64,000 bases of DNA from DATAEG01 sp051001975 (GTDB lineage: Bacteria > Actinomycetota > Actinomycetes > Mycobacteriales > Jatrophihabitantaceae), in the NCBI GenBank assembly GCA_051001975.1, contig JBPCMU010000017.1:1-64000 (forward strand), written 5' to 3'. Position numbers and translations under genes: made by a program. Below the pieces are notes generated by a model that did no database searches, was not told the origin of the DNA, and saw nothing but the letters and a program-made list of their open reading frames with translations. Below are positions 61,110 to 64,000 of the stretch, piece after piece; the stretch's first letter is position 1; every line of letters begins with the position of its first letter.

Positions 61110-61982
61110 GTGGATTTCTCCAAGACTCTGGTGCTCGGCTTCATCGCCGGCGCCACGATCGTGATCGGGTTACCGCTGGGCCGGTTGCGCAAGCCGATGC
61201 CCGGTTTGAAGTTGATCTTGAACGCGACCGCGGTCGGCATCCTGCTGTTCCTGGTGTGGGATGTGTTCTCGGCAGCCTGGGAGCCCATCGATGGCGCGCT
61301 TGCCGCCGTGCACTCCCATGACGGCGGTCTGGCGCCGGTGTTCGGCTACGGGTCGTTGTTCGCGCTCGGCCTGGCCGTCGGCCTACTTGGGCTGGTCGGT
61401 TACGACCGCTACCTGGATCGAGCGCGCCAGCCTCGGGGCCGCGGCGGGCCGGGAGCGATGTCCGTCGATGAGCGGCCCCCTCGCCTCGGCGGGATTGCGT
61501 CGTGGTCTCCGGCGAAGCGGATGTCGCTGTTGATCGCGGTGGGCATTGGACTGCACAACTTCGCCGAGGGCCTGGCGATCGGGCAGGCCGCGGCGAGCAG
61601 TGAGATCGCCTTGGCGACCTTGCTGGTCGTCGGGTTCGGATTGCACAACGCCACCGAGGGGTTCGGTATCGTCGCCCCGCTGTCGGGAGATGTCGACGAC
61701 GCCGGCGTGCCGCGCCGGCCGTCGTGGGGGTTCCTGCTGAGCATGGCGCTCATCGGCGGTGGGCCGACGTTCGTCGGCACTGCAGTTGGGCACAACTTTA
61801 CGTCTGAGGCGGTCAGTGTCGCGTTCCTGACTCTCGCGGCGGGATCCATCATCTACGTCGTCGCACAGTTGTTGGGCATTGCCGCGCGCGCCCGTCGCAC
61901 GGATCTGCTCGCCATCGGCCTGCTGATCGGGCTGATCGCTGGGTTCGTCACCGACGCGATCGTGACCGCCGCCGGCGTCTGA
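61110..61982 (+). CDS. ZIP family divalent metal transporter
   Basis: 290 residues, GTG start with GAGGGG before it. About eight membrane helices. The ZIP metal sites are in GIGLHNFAEGLAIGQA (helix IV) and GFGLHNATEGFGI (helix V), and a His-rich loop HSHDGG lies near residue 65. Imports Zn, Fe or Mn; the iron box upstream favours Fe or Mn. One transcript unit as far as visible. Confidence 0.88.
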   Translation: MDFSKTLVLGFIAGATIVIGLPLGRLRKPMPGLKLILNATAVGILLFLVWDVFSAAWEPIDGALAAVHSHDGGLAPVFGYGSLFALGLAVGLLGLVGYDRYLDRARQPRGRGGPGAMSVDERPPRLGGIASWSPAKRMSLLIAVGIGLHNFAEGLAIGQAAASSEIALATLLVVGFGLHNATEGFGIVAPLSGDVDDAGVPRRPSWGFLLSMALIGGGPTFVGTAVGHNFTSEAVSVAFLTLAAGSIIYVVAQLLGIAARARRTDLLAIGLLIGLIAGFVTDAIVTAAGV

Positions 61983-62450
61983 TCACGCGTCGCGGCGCCG
62001 CACGAAAATGACGCAGATCGCGAGCAGGGCGGTCGCAAGGGCGATGAAGATGCCGCTCTCGATCAATTGAAACGTCCAGTACCGGTCCGCGGGCTGGTAC
62101 TTCGTAGTGACTACGAAGCCGACGTCGCTGAGGCACTTATTCATGGCTGGTCGATCAATGACAGCGACGCAATGAGGGGGCGGTTTGATCACGCCGGCAA
62201 TACAGGCGCACTGCCGCGTATCCGAAGATCGTCACGCCCAGCGCCGGCAGGGTGCGGCGCAGCACGGCGCCGGCAGCAACGCCGAGACTGACGGCGAAGA
62301 CTGAATATGCGATCGGCACGATGCCCTGGATTTCGAAGTGCAGCGGATCGAACCGGTGCCATTGAGCGAGTTCAGTGTTCCCGACCACCAGGTCACGAGC
62401 GCAGTGAGTGCGACGCTCCACACCGGCACATCGTCCCCACATTTGCTTTC
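61983..62450 (-). pseudogene. ABC-2 permease remnant
   Basis: The C-terminal end is typical (KYQPADRYWTFQLIESGIFI, then ALATALLAICVIFVRRR and a stop at 61983). Further upstream, RFDPLHFEIQGIVPIAYSVF and GAVLRRTLPALGVTIFGYAA match the middle of these permeases, but roughly 100 residues between the two parts are missing. Before that, a one-base loss near 62350 hides VALTALVTWWSGTLNSLNG in another frame. The N-terminus is cut by the start of the glycosyltransferase gene. Confidence 0.68.
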
Positions 62451-62464
62451 GCGCATAGTGAGTC

Positions 62465-63922
62465 GTGCTGACACTGCGCACCACTGGGTATCGCGCCGGT
62501 CACGCGTTGCGAAGCCCCGGGTGGGTGTGGGCCGCAGTGTCGATGGCCATCGCACTGGCAACTCTCGGACGACAGGCGTTGTCGTGGGACGAGGCGATCA
62601 CCGACGGCGCCGCGGAACGTTCCCTGCCTCGATTGGCGGGGCTGCTCGGACACACAGATGTGCCCTTGGCCCTGTACTACCTACTCATGCACGGGTGGTT
62701 GTGGATTGCCCACACCATGCGCATCCCTGCAGACGAGGTGTGGTTACGCCTACCCAGCGTGGCCGGCGCGGCCCTCACGGTGGGCGGCGTGTGTTGGCTG
62801 GCCGAGCATTGGTACGGGCGACGGGAAGCGTGGGTGGCCGGCGGGCTTGCCAGCGTGGCTCCGATGTTGACCTTCTACGCGCAGGACGCTCGACCGTACG
62901 CGCTGGCGGTGGCGGCTGTGGTGGTGTCGGTCGTCGTCCTCGTCCACGCGTGTGAGGCACCGTCCGCGCGGCTCGTCCTGCGCTACACGGCGTGCGTCGT
63001 GGCCGCCGTCGCATTGCAGATGTTTGCAGCCTTCGCCCTCCTCGCCCACGTCCTTTATGTTCCGCGCTCGCAGCGACGTGCCTTCGTGCCGGCATGGCTT
63101 TTGGCCCTCACCGTCACAGCGGCCATCGGGTGGCTCGGACATCGCCAAGTATCGGAGATCGGTTGGATTCCGCCGCTGTCATTGATCGGCGCGAGCCACG
63201 TCCTGGTCCATCTGGCCGGCGGCATCGGCGTCACCGTCGGACTCGCGCTGGTCGCCGGATTGATATCGCGACAGGGCCGGCGGCCCAGCCGAACCACCGT
63301 GTTTTTGCTGGCCTGGGCGACGACGCCACCGGTGTTGTTGATCGTGGGCGCCACCGTCACGCCCGATCTGGTGGCGCGCTACGCCATCTCCACGGTCCCG
63401 GCAGTCGCGATCCTGCTGGGGCGCGCCGCGGTTCGCGGCACCCACACAGTCCGACTGTTCGTCGCCGCAACGCTGGTCGCGGCCGCGGTCGCGTCCTCGG
63501 TCCAGGCGATCGCGCCCTACAAGTACGAGGACTACCGCGCAGCCGCGGACGCGATCGGGGACTCCGGAGCGCGGGGCGCGTCGCTGGTCTTCCTACCATC
63601 GTCCGGCCGCGCCGGTTTCGCCCCGTACGCCACGCTCGAGTCAGACCTTGCCCCACTGGCAGACGCGGCCTTGGCGCCGGGCGGGTCGCCGGTACTAACG
63701 ACGCGGATCGATGGCCTCGACGCCGCCCCAGCCACCGTCAGCGCAAGGCTGGCCCGGTATCGAACTCTGTACCTGGTCGGCGACACACTGGCTACGGCTC
63801 GACGCTCGCTGCGCAGCGCCACCGATCGCTCCGAAGAAGCAGCACTTGCCGGGTTGACTGCAGTTGCCGTTCGCCGGTTCGGCGAAGTCACCGTGACCGA
63901 GTTCCGGCGACGAGCCACCTAA
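62465..63922 (+). CDS. GT-C fold membrane glycosyltransferase (ArnT/PMT-like)
   Basis: 485 residues, GTG start, about ten membrane helices. The catalytic acidic pair lies in the first outer loop (LSWDEAITDGAAERSLPRLA), followed by LYYLLMHGW and the APMLTFYAQDARPYALAVA loop typical of mannosyltransferase-like GT39/GT-C proteins of actinobacteria. Uses a polyprenyl-phosphate sugar. The acceptor is unknown. Nothing is recognised from 63923 to the window end. Confidence 0.83.
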   Translation: MLTLRTTGYRAGHALRSPGWVWAAVSMAIALATLGRQALSWDEAITDGAAERSLPRLAGLLGHTDVPLALYYLLMHGWLWIAHTMRIPADEVWLRLPSVAGAALTVGGVCWLAEHWYGRREAWVAGGLASVAPMLTFYAQDARPYALAVAAVVVSVVVLVHACEAPSARLVLRYTACVVAAVALQMFAAFALLAHVLYVPRSQRRAFVPAWLLALTVTAAIGWLGHRQVSEIGWIPPLSLIGASHVLVHLAGGIGVTVGLALVAGLISRQGRRPSRTTVFLLAWATTPPVLLIVGATVTPDLVARYAISTVPAVAILLGRAAVRGTHTVRLFVAATLVAAAVASSVQAIAPYKYEDYRAAADAIGDSGARGASLVFLPSSGRAGFAPYATLESDLAPLADAALAPGGSPVLTTRIDGLDAAPATVSARLARYRTLYLVGDTLATARRSLRSATDRSEEAALAGLTAVAVRRFGEVTVTEFRRRAT

Positions 63923-64000
63923 TTGGGCAGATCCTGATTTCGGGTGTTATCACGACCACTGGGATCCGCCTTATCAACTGGCGCCCCGCGCCGCTGTCGA

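Overview
This window is a GC-rich actinomycete chromosome segment with no contig-like breaks. It has short or overlapping intergenic spaces, frequent GTG starts, several probable leaderless starts, ClpP1/ClpP2 pairs, mycothiol-type and GlbO-type genes, and a DUF222/HNH (13E12) element. From memory, the backbone clpX-clpP2-clpP1-tig-tRNA(Pro/Gly)-rpiB-Rv2466c-pepN-Rv2468c-HNH-glbO-aglA-Rv2474c/75c-ettA-ssb-orn follows the order of Mycobacterium tuberculosis Rv2457c to Rv2511. The genus cannot be fixed from the sequence alone.

Layout. 1-251: a short tandem repeat at the edge. 252-8710 (minus): one tightly overlapping assimilatory sulfur operon. It runs from a 28-residue cysteine-type leader peptide through sulfite reductase, a small zinc ribbon, APS reductase, CysD, CysN, a sulfonate-type ABC importer and a sirohydrochlorin chelatase. 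8764-13633 (minus): siroheme synthase preceded by a form-II CO-dehydrogenase-like L-S-M module. 13692-20379: an ArsR-type regulator divergent from an MFS pump, then GNAT, YjbR, an SOS-boxed dinB, and a RecQ helicase with a phosphoribosyltransferase-like tail. 20404-23924: two ABC-2 exporter pairs. 23999-28439: clpX, clpP2, clpP1, tig. 28527-31624: two tRNAs, then a decayed ECF sigma/CU044_5270 pair, a VapBC-like remnant and a SpoIIE-type phosphatase. 31712-40139: rpiB, ctaG, a DUF952 protein, an Rv2466c-like reductase, pepN, a DUF5130 protein, ctaJ and an amidase. 40214-42684: a damaged accessory patch holding a shortened CPT-like kinase, DUF402, a 72-bp repeat and a 13E12 pseudogene. 42700-54791: BrkB, HNH, MscS, PRC-barrel proteins, globin, GH13, thioesterase, ettA, ssb and a PQQ-like lipoprotein. 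54850-63922: a GlxA regulator facing a tiny membrane protein, tRNAs, orn, gluconate uptake, a broken ycnI, an iron-boxed ZIP transporter, an ABC permease remnant and a GT-C glycosyltransferase.

The genes work together as follows. The sulfur operon supplies sulfide: ATP sulfurylase makes APS, APS reductase makes sulfite and sulfite reductase makes sulfide. It also carries its own siroheme chelation step. The leader peptide suggests translation-coupled control by cysteine supply. The clp/tig block is the protein-quality core.

The main surprise is the number of small lesions, mostly in accessory genes. They include a TGG-to-TGA change plus a frameshift in the sigma factor, internal deletions in four genes, and two compensating G-run indels inside cysN. 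Household genes such as clpX, pepN, recQ, ettA and orn read through cleanly. That argues for local gene decay over uniformly poor sequence, although cysN itself may hold consensus errors.
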